A stretch of 64,000 bases of DNA from Gemmataceae bacterium (GTDB taxonomy: Bacteria; Planctomycetota; Planctomycetia; Gemmatales; Gemmataceae). Under the pieces are notes generated by a model. The model was not told the DNA's origin. It ran no database searches and worked only from the letters and a program-made list of their open reading frames with translations. Positions 18,147 through 27,347 of the stretch are shown piece by piece; position 1 is the first letter of the stretch; every line of letters begins with the position of its first letter. A program made the translations under genes and the position numbers. The stretch covers positions 42,763-106,762 of the forward strand of contig JAIBBI010000002.1 in assembly GCA_019694755.1 (NCBI GenBank). Direction: 5' to 3'.

Positions 18147-21100
18147 TCACTCCGCCTTGATGCTCGCCGCCAACGGGGCGGTCCAGCACTTCGCTTCCGG
18201 GTCGTAGTACAGGTATGCCCGGCTGGCGGGGCCACGATATCGCCCCGGGACGCGGGCGATCACGTCGATGTTCAGGTCCACCTTCGCGTCCGGGGCGAAG
18301 TCGCGCCAGTACAGCACCAGCTCCCGGCCGCGCAGTTCCCAGAACGCGATCGGGCCAGGCTTGCCGTCCACCAACCGGCTGAGGTCGCGCAGTTGCTTGA
18401 AGTCGTCCGGCAGGCTCAGCCCGGCCGGCAGGCCGATGATCGCCACCGTCATACCCTGGCCCTGCTTGCTCACGTTTGACACGTTGACACGCAGTTGCGT
18501 CGACTCGCCCTCCGTGAGGTCCGTCTTGGCCAGCGAGGTCGTGAGCGACACCGCACAGCCGGACGCGCTCGGCGGCTGAAGCGTGTGGTAGCTCCACGCG
18601 ACCGTGTAGGGGTACAGGTTCTTGCCGCTGGTCTCGACGGTGAGCGTGTTGTCGCCGGGCTTCATCCACTTCGCGGGGTCCGGCACCTCGAGGACGATCG
18701 CGTCCTGCCGGTCGGCCGTGAAGTCGATGCTCGCGACCACCTGCTCGCCGAGCCGGACCGATACGGTGCCTGCTTCCGGCGGCTGCTTGTACGCCTTCGC
18801 GTATTCCACGAGCGCCTTGAGCGCGAGGATGGTCGACTGCGTCGGCCCGAAGCTGCCGGTACCGCGGCGCTGGCTGCCGATCCACTTCACGCCTTTGCGG
18901 ATCGCCCCGGCATACTCGCCCTGCTGATTGCCCTTCAACCAGCCGAGCAGACTGAGCGCGGTCGTCTCGATGGTCAGCGGGTCGCCCTGCGAACCGGTGA
19001 TGCTCTTCGACGTGCCTTTCAGCGAGCCGTCATCGAGTTGCATCGTCGCCAGCCGGGCAAAGATGGCTCGGGCCGGCTCGTTGCGCTGCCGATTCCACAG
19101 CGCGTTGGCCACCAGGGCGAGGAAGTACGGATCGTTCTCGGTGCGCGATTCGGCTTCGAGACGATCGAGTTCAGCCGTCACATCGTCGTTCTTGCCCGAC
19201 TCGGTGAGGGCCCAGACTATGTAAGCGTTGGTGACTTTTTCGCTGGCCCGGCCGAACGAGTCGAGCGCGGCCGGCGACCGCTGGAAGCCGCCCTTGCCGT
19301 CGCGACGCGACATCAGGTAGGTCTTCGTGCGTTCGAGCATCGCGGGGTCGACGTCCACGACCTTGGCCATGTCGCGGAACTGCAGCAGGCCGTACGCCGT
19401 CAGCGCCTCGTGGGCCGGGGCGTGGCCGAACCACTCGTAACCCTGGCGGATCTGGTTGGCCGGCACTTCGAAGCTTGTGAGCCGGGCGTAGCCGCGGTCG
19501 AGCATGCCGCGGGCCTTCGCCACGAGTTCCGGGTTCGCCTGGTTGGTCTCGCGGAGGTAGTTCATGATCAGGGCGTTCGGGTAGTTCGTGGTCGAGGTCT
19601 GCTCGAAGCAGCCGCCCGGCTCCCGCAGCAGGCCGTCGAGGCCGCGCTGCAGGTCCGCGAGCGGCGTCGGGAACAGCGCGACTTCGCACTTCAACGAGCC
19701 GGGCACCCACGTCGCGGGCAGCGGCACCGTGTGCCGGGCCGAGCCGCGAAGCTCCTGCGATATCTGCCCCATGATCGGGAAGCCCTCGGGCACGACGGGG
19801 ATCGTCCGCTCCATCGCGTCTTCGCCGGCGACCTTGATGCGCACGCGAGCGGTCGCTTCGGTATCGAGCGGACGGAGCCCGAAGAGCCGACGGCTGCGCG
19901 ACCCCGCCGGCTGACTCCATTCGACAACGGGTTGCGGGCCGACCGGCACCAGGCCCGGCGTCTCCAGCGACAGCTTCACGTCGCGTGGCCGATCGGTCTC
20001 GTTGCTGACGGTGACGGGCATGTCGATGCGGTCGCCGGCCGTGATCTCGACGGGAATCTTCGGCTCGACGGCGAGTGGCTTGCGGGCCGTGACCAGACTC
20101 TGGAACGATCCGAGCCGGCCGTCGAGCGTGTGGGCGGCGGCGATCACCTGGTACCGGGTGACTGAATCGGACAGGTCGAAACTCGCGGTCGCGCCCTCGG
20201 CCGGCACGATGATGGCCGGGTGCCAGAACACGGTCTCGGTGAAGTCGGTCCGCACGCCGTCGGCGGCTGGCTTGTGGACATGGGCATACTCCCGCACGAC
20301 GAACCGCTGGATGGCCGGAAGGTCCGCGACGACCTCGTTCAGTTCCTTCGCCCGCCCGAACCCGCCGCGCCCTCCGCCTCCACCGACCAGTCCGGCGATG
20401 GGCCGACCGGCTTCGGCGCGGTCTCTTTGACGCAACTGATCCCGTGTGACTTCCTCAATCCGTCGGGCGGCACCAACTATGGGACTCGGCGGCGGTTCCA
20501 CGACAGCCGGCATCATTGCGGGTCGTTTCGTGTTTCCGCGAAAACCAGCCGGCTCGTCTTTCTTTGCTTCGGCCGGTTGACCGGCCGGCTTACGCGCGGC
20601 AGCATCAGGCTGACCGGCCGACCGCGGGTCCACTCCGCCACGAGCCACTCCGGGCGCCCGGCCACCACCGCCCGGAGGCGCCATGGGCGCGGGAGGCGGC
20701 ACAACACCGCCCGGACCGCCAGTACCGCCTGCACCACCGGCCGACGGTGTGGGCAACATCCCTCGCGCCGCGACTTCACCATCGGCATCGCCGCCACCGT
20801 CACCCGGTTTGCCCGGCCGGATCGCCTTGTAATTTGCGCCGGCATAATCGTAAGCGATTCCCCGCTCGCCCTTCTTTGGTGCTGCCAACGTGAGGATGCG
20901 CTCAGCCCGATCGGCCGGGGTGGCGGCTTGAAGTTTCTGGTCAAGTCGTTCCACATCTCCCAGGAACAGCTTTTCCTGTTCGGACTTGTTCTCGATCAGC
21001 TGGATTTCGGCCGGGCTGTTCGTGTCCGTCACCGGTGTCGGAATGTGTTCCTGCCGGTGCACGTTGAGCCAGGCAACTCCGGACGCTGCCGCACACACCA

Positions 21101-23855
21101 GGCACGCCATCGCGCCGAGATATCGGCCGTGGTTGCGGAGCAGCGACCAGCCGGCCAGCACGATGCCCGCGGCGGCGGCGAGGATCGTCGCCCACGGCAG
21201 CACGCGCTGCCAGTAGACCTTGCGGTTGACAACGGCGAACCCGGCCTCGGCAGCTTTCTCCGCGGCCGATTGTTCCGCCTGCGCCGCCACCGACTGCTGC
21301 TTCCGCAGGCTGTCCGGCAACTCGATCGCGGCCGAGAGTTTCTTCTCGGCGGCCTCCAGCTTCTTGCGGTACTCCTCGAACGCGGGCCGATTCACTTCCT
21401 CGGCCTTGGCCCGCACGTACTGGATCGTGTCGACGCGCACGGCCGGGGCCGCCGCGGTCTTGGCCTTCTCGGCCGGGGGCAGTTCACCGGATTCCACGAA
21501 CCGCCGCCAGCCCTGCACGCCGAGCAACAGATCGAGCGCGGCCGACGCCTTCGGATGATTGCCGAGCACGACGTCGACGTGCTCGAGATCGTCGGCCTTC
21601 TCCACTTCGCCCGTCAGGAGGAAGTGGGTGGGCATCGAGCGATAAGTCTTCTCATCGGCCATCACGACGACGGATTGATTCACCACACCGAGCATCGTGA
21701 TCGCGGGCACGGCCTTACCGGACTCGTCCTTGGCCGTGACCTTCAGCCCGGCCTTGTCGCCGGGGGCGTAGGCCGTCTTGTCCGGTGCGACGGTCAGCTC
21801 GACCTTCTTGGCCGGGGTACGATACACGAGTCGCTCGGCGACCGGCGTGAGTTGCCGGGTGCGCCCTTCGCCCGTTTCCTCGAAGACGGTGACGCGGGTC
21901 GAGCCACCGTAGCCCGGCGCGGGATTGAGCGTGACTTTGATCGGCGCACCGGGAGCGGCCGTCAATCTTTGGTGATCGAGCAGCCGACCGCGGGCGTCGG
22001 CGCCGACGACGAGTTTGCGCTCGGTACCGGCGGCATGCAGCGTGAGCGGCAGCGGTTCGTTGTCCTTCGCCACGCCGAGGCCGGTGTTGAGGACCACGCC
22101 GGCCGGCTTGGCCGCGGGCAGCGGGTACTCGCCGACGATGCCCTCGGGCTTATCGATGGTCAGGCGATACTTCTCGCCGGCCGCGGGCGTGAACTCGAAG
22201 CGAGCCTGCCCCTGGTTGATGCCGGGCTCGGCCGGGTCGTTCAGTGTCGCGACATTCGCGACGACCTTGCCGGCCGCGTCGACGATCCGCCCTTCGAGGT
22301 CGGCGGGTTTGCCCAGCGTCGTGCGGGCCTGCATGTAGACGCGGTTCGGCACGCCGGCGACGAGATCGCCGCCCTCGGGGAAGAACTCGACAGAGAGCTT
22401 TCGCAGGACGACGGGCACCGGCTTGACGAGCGATTCCACGGCTCCGCCGTCGGTGAACGTGACGCGCACGGAGGCCGAGCCCTTCTCGATCTCGGCCGGC
22501 AGGCGAAACTTTACGACTACGCCGCCCTTGGCGTCGGTCGCTTTGGCGTGCTCCACCGGCAGGTCCTTGCCATCGACCTGAGCGGAAGCCGAGACGGGCT
22601 GATTGGCCAGCGGCCCACTGACCCGTGCCGCCTGGCACACGGCCACGACCTCATCGCCGGGCCCGTACGACTTGCGGGCGAACTCCAACTTCTTTTCGAT
22701 CGTCGCGGGCTGGTACTTGTTGACGAGGAACTTGCGGGTCTGCTCCGGCGCCCGGCCCGACGACTCCCGGAGCCGCACAGTGTACTCGCCGCCCGGCGTC
22801 GACTCGCTGAGCGTGAATTCCGTGGCCGCGAGGCCGCGCAGCTTGTCGTCGTCGCCCAGCCGGCTCCGGCCCGCGATGTTCGAAAGCTCCGCGCCCTGCG
22901 GGTCGAGCACGGTGACGGTCAGCGTCAGGTCTTCGGTCGGCGGTTGAAGCTTGCCGCGCTCGAGCACCAATGCTCGCACGCGGACGGTCTCGCCGGGCTG
23001 ATACATCGGCTTGTCGGTAGTCAGGTGCGCGAGATAGACCGGCGCGGCCAACGGCAGATCCTGCTTCACCACGGCGGCGGGGCCGGCCGGGCCGGTCGCG
23101 GTCACTTCGAGCGACAACTCGCGGTCCGGCGTCAGCGGCAGATCGACCGGAAGCTTGAGCGTGTACATCCCGCCCGTCGCTACCGGCGCGGGCTCGAACA
23201 CGACCTTGCCCAACTGGTCGACGACCCGCGCACTGAGCTTGGCTGCGACAGCCTTGCCGGTCATGTCCTGCGTCGCGATCTGGTACTGGTTCGGTGCGCC
23301 GGGCGTGATCGCGGCCGGGCCACTGACGACGACGTTGAACTGCCGGGCCCGCGCCTCGGCGAGCTTGTTCTCCAGTTGCACCGCGCTTTCCGCCTGGAGC
23401 TTGCGCAGTTCCGTCTCGGCAGCGCGGTGTTCGTTGAGCGCGACCTGCACCTGCTTGCGCCAGGATTCCGCCGAGCGGTTGAATTCGGCGCGGGCAGCCG
23501 TCGCCTCGGCGCGGGCGAGAATCGCTTGCTGGGCTCGGGTGCGATCACCGACAAAGCCGGCGAGCGTCGGGATGGCGATCGCGAACAGGGCCGACGCGGC
23601 CACGACCCAGCCGATCCAGCCGGCCGCACCGGCGCGGTGCGCAGAGCGGAGTACGGAAGGCGCGGCAAACTTCGCCTCGGGAAACGGCACGCGGGCAGCC
23701 GACGCCATCAGGTCGCCGAGCCGCTGCGCCTCGCGGCGCGCGGCATGGCCTTCCGGAGTGGCGAGCTTCTCGCGGGCGGCCTTCGCGGCCGGGCCGTCGA
23801 GCAGCCCGTACAGTTCGTCGAGCGCGAGTTGAACGAGATCGTCGTGTGCGTGCAT
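18147..23855 (-). CDS. Giant alpha-2-macroglobulin-like protein with N-terminal cytoplasmic and membrane region
   Basis: 1902 residues. Residues 1-75 are a soluble helical region, followed by a membrane segment (about 78-100) and a coiled coil. MG2-type beta domains follow ('DKPMYQPGETVRVRALVLER'). Two further hydrophobic segments lie near 880-925, then a long Gly/Pro linker to about 1100. The A2M and thioester domains come next, with the motif GCFEQ (Cys1416, Gln1419), and an alpha-toroid. An intact Cys..Gln pair means a thioester bait-and-trap function is possible. The gene lies 67 nt behind an ECF sigma factor gene. The N-terminal part occupies the place of an anti-sigma domain, but no zinc motif is visible. 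Confidence 0.85.
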   Translation of the reverse strand: MHAHDDLVQLALDELYGLLDGPAAKAAREKLATPEGHAARREAQRLGDLMASAARVPFPEAKFAAPSVLRSAHRAGAAGWIGWVVAASALFAIAIPTLAGFVGDRTRAQQAILARAEATAARAEFNRSAESWRKQVQVALNEHRAAETELRKLQAESAVQLENKLAEARARQFNVVVSGPAAITPGAPNQYQIATQDMTGKAVAAKLSARVVDQLGKVVFEPAPVATGGMYTLKLPVDLPLTPDRELSLEVTATGPAGPAAVVKQDLPLAAPVYLAHLTTDKPMYQPGETVRVRALVLERGKLQPPTEDLTLTVTVLDPQGAELSNIAGRSRLGDDDKLRGLAATEFTLSESTPGGEYTVRLRESSGRAPEQTRKFLVNKYQPATIEKKLEFARKSYGPGDEVVAVCQAARVSGPLANQPVSASAQVDGKDLPVEHAKATDAKGGVVVKFRLPAEIEKGSASVRVTFTDGGAVESLVKPVPVVLRKLSVEFFPEGGDLVAGVPNRVYMQARTTLGKPADLEGRIVDAAGKVVANVATLNDPAEPGINQGQARFEFTPAAGEKYRLTIDKPEGIVGEYPLPAAKPAGVVLNTGLGVAKDNEPLPLTLHAAGTERKLVVGADARGRLLDHQRLTAAPGAPIKVTLNPAPGYGGSTRVTVFEETGEGRTRQLTPVAERLVYRTPAKKVELTVAPDKTAYAPGDKAGLKVTAKDESGKAVPAITMLGVVNQSVVVMADEKTYRSMPTHFLLTGEVEKADDLEHVDVVLGNHPKASAALDLLLGVQGWRRFVESGELPPAEKAKTAAAPAVRVDTIQYVRAKAEEVNRPAFEEYRKKLEAAEKKLSAAIELPDSLRKQQSVAAQAEQSAAEKAAEAGFAVVNRKVYWQRVLPWATILAAAAGIVLAGWSLLRNHGRYLGAMACLVCAAASGVAWLNVHRQEHIPTPVTDTNSPAEIQLIENKSEQEKLFLGDVERLDQKLQAATPADRAERILTLAAPKKGERGIAYDYAGANYKAIRPGKPGDGGGDADGEVAARGMLPTPSAGGAGGTGGPGGVVPPPAPMAPPGGGGRAPGVARGGVDPRSAGQPDAAARKPAGQPAEAKKDEPAGFRGNTKRPAMMPAVVEPPPSPIVGAARRIEEVTRDQLRQRDRAEAGRPIAGLVGGGGGRGGFGRAKELNEVVADLPAIQRFVVREYAHVHKPAADGVRTDFTETVFWHPAIIVPAEGATASFDLSDSVTRYQVIAAAHTLDGRLGSFQSLVTARKPLAVEPKIPVEITAGDRIDMPVTVSNETDRPRDVKLSLETPGLVPVGPQPVVEWSQPAGSRSRRLFGLRPLDTEATARVRIKVAGEDAMERTIPVVPEGFPIMGQISQELRGSARHTVPLPATWVPGSLKCEVALFPTPLADLQRGLDGLLREPGGCFEQTSTTNYPNALIMNYLRETNQANPELVAKARGMLDRGYARLTSFEVPANQIRQGYEWFGHAPAHEALTAYGLLQFRDMAKVVDVDPAMLERTKTYLMSRRDGKGGFQRSPAALDSFGRASEKVTNAYIVWALTESGKNDDVTAELDRLEAESRTENDPYFLALVANALWNRQRNEPARAIFARLATMQLDDGSLKGTSKSITGSQGDPLTIETTALSLLGWLKGNQQGEYAGAIRKGVKWIGSQRRGTGSFGPTQSTILALKALVEYAKAYKQPPEAGTVSVRLGEQVVASIDFTADRQDAIVLEVPDPAKWMKPGDNTLTVETSGKNLYPYTVAWSYHTLQPPSASGCAVSLTTSLAKTDLTEGESTQLRVNVSNVSKQGQGMTVAIIGLPAGLSLPDDFKQLRDLSRLVDGKPGPIAFWELRGRELVLYWRDFAPDAKVDLNIDVIARVPGRYRGPASRAYLYYDPEAKCWTAPLAASIKAE

Positions 23856-23922
23856 GACTGAGTTCCTGCGGCCCGGACGGAATCCGGGCGGGAGGGCGGG
23901 GCGGCTGCGGATTTCGGAGCAA

Positions 23923-24462
23923 TCACGTCGGCGCGGCTGCGAGGACCTGCCGAAGTTTGATCAGGGCGGTGCGCATCTGGGTTTTCACGGTGCCGACGGG
24001 GCGGTCGTGCATCTCGGCAATCTGCTCGTACGTCAGCCCGCCGTTCTGGCGGAGCAGGAAGACTTCCTTCTCCTCGTCGCGCAACCCCGTGAGGGCGACG
24101 CGCAGGCGCTCGAGGTCTTCTCGGTGATCGGCCTGCTGATCAGGCGCGGGACCGGCATCGGCGTACACGGCATCCTCCCCCGCGAGCGGCCGGGCCTTCC
24201 GCCGCCACGCGCTGCGCTTGAGATCCCGGGCCGTGTTCATGGCGACCTTGAACACCCATGCCCGCAGATTGATGACCCCGGCGAGGTCGTCGCGCGACCG
24301 CCAGCACTTCACGAACGCATCCTGGGCGGCGTCGAGAGCGTCCTCGCGGTTGCCCACTACGAACAGGAGCGTACTGACCAGTTCATCGCGCAGGGATTCG
24401 AAGGTGCGGACGAGGTCCGCCCCCGCCGAGGCCGCACGGTCTTTGGCGCCGCGGTCGTTCAT
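23923..24462 (-). CDS. ECF-family RNA polymerase sigma factor
   Basis: 179 residues. Region 2 is 'ALDAAQDAFVKCWRSRDDL' with 'RAWVFKVAMNTARDLKR'. Region 4 is 'LRDEEKEVFLLRQNGGLTYE' followed by 'QIAEMHDRPVGTVKTQMRTA', a helix-turn-helix that reads the -35 element. It lies immediately upstream of the alpha-2-macroglobulin gene on the same strand, so the pair probably forms one unit. The ATG at 24460-24462 (MNDRGAKDRAAS) is chosen because residues encoded further upstream are not sigma-like. Confidence 0.85.
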   Translation of the reverse strand: MNDRGAKDRAASAGADLVRTFESLRDELVSTLLFVVGNREDALDAAQDAFVKCWRSRDDLAGVINLRAWVFKVAMNTARDLKRSAWRRKARPLAGEDAVYADAGPAPDQQADHREDLERLRVALTGLRDEEKEVFLLRQNGGLTYEQIAEMHDRPVGTVKTQMRTALIKLRQVLAAAPT

Positions 24463-24619
24463 AGCGTTACAGATACGACGACGCACCCCCCCGCGGAGAT
24501 TGGGGGGGAAAAGAGGAAATCTCGATCTGGGTCGGGTCGTCAGGTGGCCGGGCAGAAGTGAGCCGATGTGCCAATGATCGGCCGTCTCAGCGCGGACCTC
24601 GCCGCCGCCCAGCGTAACT

Positions 24620-25171
24620 TCAGGCGGATGAGGAACCCGCTCCCGGAGCCTCATCGCCTCTTGAGTCGGTAGGCCGCAAGAACGGTTTGCCGAAAAGTGC
24701 CTCGTACTCAAGTATGCCTGGCAACTCTCGCACGTCGTCGAGCAGCGCCATCCCCGAAAGAGCGTTGGCGATCGCGAAACGCATGTTTGGGTCTCGCTCA
24801 TCCTGAAAGGTGGTGCACAACATCTCGAATGCAACCGCCCGCGCCCAGGGAACGCCGATTGCGCGGATCATGCCTTCTTGCACTGCTGGCGAATACGGCT
24901 TGCCCAGATGCCGGACGAGTACCGGAATGGCTTCGAAAGGCGCGGCACGCTTGCACACGAAGTCCCATACGGACTCCGCGTCAACCCCAACGGCGGCCAG
25001 GTCCGCTATGATTGGAACCTCTTCGGCCTTGAATTGGGCCTCCCTCGCCGCGCGACGAGCCTCACGCGTTGCATCTTCAGCGACCCACTTCGGGTCAGCC
25101 TCAAGTTGACGCATCAGATCTTCAGCGGTGATCGTTCGTCGTCTCGCCACGATTCGCCATTGTTCATGCAA
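24620..25171 (-). CDS. HEAT-like hypothetical protein
   Basis: 183 residues, almost entirely helical. 'PFEAIPVLVRHLGKPYSPAV' and 'IRAIGVPWARAVAFEMLCTT' resemble two HEAT-type helical pairs, and the tail 'RGDEAPGAGSSSA' is disordered. It is cytoplasmic by prediction. A related C-terminal tail is found as a remnant at 25518-25589, so this family has been duplicated here. Function is unknown. Confidence 0.6.
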   Translation of the reverse strand: MHEQWRIVARRRTITAEDLMRQLEADPKWVAEDATREARRAAREAQFKAEEVPIIADLAAVGVDAESVWDFVCKRAAPFEAIPVLVRHLGKPYSPAVQEGMIRAIGVPWARAVAFEMLCTTFQDERDPNMRFAIANALSGMALLDDVRELPGILEYEALFGKPFLRPTDSRGDEAPGAGSSSA

Positions 25172-25517
25172 TTTGAAAGCAAACCTGTTCGGGCGGGCCC
25201 TCCGAATCTTCGTGGGCCACCTTTCCGGTTCTTGACAGTTTCGATGTCTTGGTCGGATCAGGTGGAGTGACTGAACACTCCTTGTGGCCTCGATGGTGAC
25301 TGGCCGGACCTGCCGCCATTGAAAGAGGGACCACGGGTTGGCCCGTCATCGCAAAGGCCGAAAGCGTTTGCGTCCACAAGACCCGACATCCATACTACCG
25401 CCACGTTACTCCGCATGCCAGAAGCACGTTGGTAAATGTGGTCGACGCCGCCGCGCCGTTCGCAGCCCGGTTGAAAGCCAACAGCCTCAAACGGGATCGC
25501 CGCCGCCCGGCGCAACT
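25172..25517. other. Intergenic stretch without a supported gene
   Basis: No reading frame with convincing composition is seen. The last 25 bases continue into a DNA segment about 80% identical to 24599-24660 (the 3' end of the HEAT-like gene and its flank). Confidence 0.5.
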
Positions 25518-25589
25518 TCAGGCGGACGGGGAACCCGTCCCCGGTGCCTCATCGTTTCTGAAATTGGCAGGCCGAGTGAACGTTTTGGC
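25518..25589 (-). pseudogene. C-terminal remnant of a HEAT-like paralogue
   Basis: On the minus strand this reads 'KTFTRPANFRNDEAPGTG' then SPSA and stop, matching the end of the protein at 24620 ('GKPFLRPTDSRGDEAPGAGS', SSA, stop). No matching sequence continues upstream; a different gene abuts it at 25599. It is best read as the surviving tail of a duplicated gene whose body was replaced. Confidence 0.65.
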
Positions 25590-25598
25590 GGCCGAGCG

Positions 25599-26033
25599 TT
25601 ACGGGAGAGCGACCGACACCTCGCGGGACACCCGGCCGTCGGGGATGTCCACCACTTTCCCCACCCGGCGGCCGTCCGGCAGCACCGCGATGACCGCCAG
25701 GAACGGGAATTGCGAACGCCGAAGCTCCCGGCCGAACGGCGAATCCCGCCCGCTCACCGCCACTTGAACCGTGATCGGCTGACCGTCAAACGGGTCGACC
25801 ACTGTAGACCATGACCGCGACTCGGGTGGCAGCAGGTGAGCAACCGCTTCTTCCGCGTACTCCCGCCGACCAAACGCCTCGCAGGTCACGGCCAGCGGCC
25901 GACCTTCAGGACACTCTATGCGTACGGTCAGGTCGAAGCCCCCGTCCCAGATTATCACCAGGACTGGGATGAACTCCCACGCCAACACGCCGAGCCCGAG
26001 TACCGCGACGCCCGCGATCAGCACTCGTCGCAT
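25599..26033 (-). CDS. Hypothetical membrane-anchored protein
   Basis: 144 residues. One N-terminal hydrophobic segment (residues 5-30, 'VLIAGVAVLGLGVLAWEFIP') acts as a signal anchor. The remainder is beta-rich and would be extracytoplasmic ('FDLTVRIECPEGRPLAVTCE', 'ITVQVAVSGRDSPFG', 'VGKVVDIPDGRVSREVSVAL'). It looks like a single small Ig-like or jelly-roll domain, with no family recognised. Its stop codon abuts the remnant of the HEAT-like paralogue. Confidence 0.55.
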   Translation of the reverse strand: MRRVLIAGVAVLGLGVLAWEFIPVLVIIWDGGFDLTVRIECPEGRPLAVTCEAFGRREYAEEAVAHLLPPESRSWSTVVDPFDGQPITVQVAVSGRDSPFGRELRRSQFPFLAVIAVLPDGRRVGKVVDIPDGRVSREVSVALP

Positions 26034-26205
26034 TGGTGTGCCTCCGTCACCGAACGGCCCGGCATGTGCAACGTCTGAACACGTCTCATAGCCACGATGA
26101 TGGCGGGGCGGGCCTTTCGCCGAAGTAGAACTAGATCACGAGCCATTCTTTGCGGTGGCCCAGTAGCACCGTCGGCGTCAGATGCCGTTGCGTGGACATC
26201 GCCAC

Positions 26206-26250
26206 ACCTCCGACCTCCGACCTCCGACCTCCGACCTCCGACCTCCGACC
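26206..26250. repeat. Heptanucleotide tandem repeat (ACCTCCG x6.4)
   Basis: Six perfect copies of the 7-mer ACCTCCG plus ACC, ending 37 bp before the pyrB start. On the minus strand each unit reads CGGAGGT, a perfect anti-16S-like sequence, although no minus-strand gene follows. Such short repeats change copy number by slippage. Confidence 0.9.
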
Positions 26251-26287
26251 CATCATATCATAACCGAAACCCGCACCGGAGCACCCC

Positions 26288-27202
26288 GTGACCGATCGGC
26301 ACCTCCTCGGCCTCGAACACCAGTCTGCCGAGGGCATTTCCGCCCTGCTCGATGCCGCCGAGGGCATGCTCGGCGTCGGCACCGCCGGCAACCCCAAGCG
26401 GTCCGACCTCGCCGGCATCTGCGTCGCCAACATCTTTTACGAGCCGTCGACCCGCACGCGGATCAGCTTCGGCCTGGCCGCCCGCAGGCTGGGGGCCGAC
26501 GTCGTCGACTTCACCTCGTCCGGGTCCAGCGTCGGCAAAGGCGAGTCGTTCATCGACACCGCCCGCAACATCGAGGCAATGGGCGTCGACGTAGTGGTGG
26601 TCCGCCACGCGTCGGCCGGGGCGCCGCATCTGCTCGCCAACCATCTGAAGGCCGCGGTGGTCAACGCCGGCGACGGGGCCCACGAGCACCCGACGCAAGC
26701 CCTGCTCGACATGCTCACCATCCGCCGGCGCAAGGGCCGGATCGCGGGCCTGACCGTCGGCCTCGTCGGCGACATTCTGCATAGCCGGGTCGCGCGGTCG
26801 AACATTCACGGGCTGACGAAACTCGGCGCGAAAGTGATCGTGTGTGGGCCGCCGACGCTCGTGCCCGCCGGGGTCGAGTCGCTGGGCGTGCGGGTCGCGC
26901 ACCGCCTCGACGACATCCTGCAGGAGTGCGACGTGCTGAACCTGCTGCGCATCCAGTTCGAGCGCCAGCGGACCGGCCTGTTCCCGAGTGTGAACGAGTA
27001 CGCCCGGCTGTTCGCCATGACCGGCGAGCGGGTCCGCAAAGCAAGACCGGATGTGTTGCTACTCGCGCCGGGCCCGATCAACCGCGGCGTGGAGATCACG
27101 CCCGACGTGGCCGACGGCCCGCACTCGGCCATCCTGGAACAAGTCGATCACGGCCTGGCCGTACGCATGGCCGTCCTCCGCCGGGCGGCGGGGCGGAATT
27201 GA
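26288..27202 (+). CDS. pyrB: Aspartate carbamoyltransferase catalytic chain
   Basis: 304 residues. Condenses carbamoyl phosphate and aspartate in pyrimidine synthesis. The carbamoyl-phosphate motif is '[12 protein letters not shown]' near residue 55, '[10 protein letters not shown]' is near 138, and the aspartate-domain '[12 protein letters not shown]' is near the C-terminus. The start is a GTG at 26288. No pyrI or pyrC is adjacent, unlike the pyrBC pairs seen in many bacteria. A heptanucleotide repeat lies just upstream. Confidence 0.93.
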   Translation: MTDRHLLGLEHQSAEGISALLDAAEGMLGVGTAGNPKRSDLAGICVANIFYEPSTRTRISFGLAARRLGADVVDFTSSGSSVGKGESFIDTARNIEAMGVDVVVVRHASAGAPHLLANHLKAAVVNAGDGAHEHPTQALLDMLTIRRRKGRIAGLTVGLVGDILHSRVARSNIHGLTKLGAKVIVCGPPTLVPAGVESLGVRVAHRLDDILQECDVLNLLRIQFERQRTGLFPSVNEYARLFAMTGERVRKARPDVLLLAPGPINRGVEITPDVADGPHSAILEQVDHGLAVRMAVLRRAAGRN

Positions 27203-27213
27203 AAAGTGACATT

Positions 27214-27336
27214 TAGCCACAGAGGGCACAGAGAGCTCGGAGAAGAACCGAATTCCAACTACTTTCTTCCCTCAGCGTGCTCGGCGACCTCGGCGGCGGT
27301 TGCATTTCTCTTCTTACTCTGTGCCCTCTGTGGCTA
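27214..27336. repeat. Intergenic element with 20-bp perfect inverted ends
   Basis: The left end TAGCCACAGAGGGCACAGAG (27214-27233) is the exact reverse complement of 27317-27336; 83 nt lie between. The interior 'GCGTGCTCGGCGACCTCGGC' resembles sequences that flank the GxxExxY gene at 29449-29460 and 29985-30012. It lies between the convergent pyrB and ychF genes. Confidence 0.85.
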
Positions 27337-27347
27337 GTCTTAACTTC

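Noticed and set aside
20220..23861. A 1213-codon plus-strand open frame opposite the alpha-2-macroglobulin gene
   Set aside because: It is the antisense shadow of a high-GC gene: His/Arg/Gly rich with no domains.
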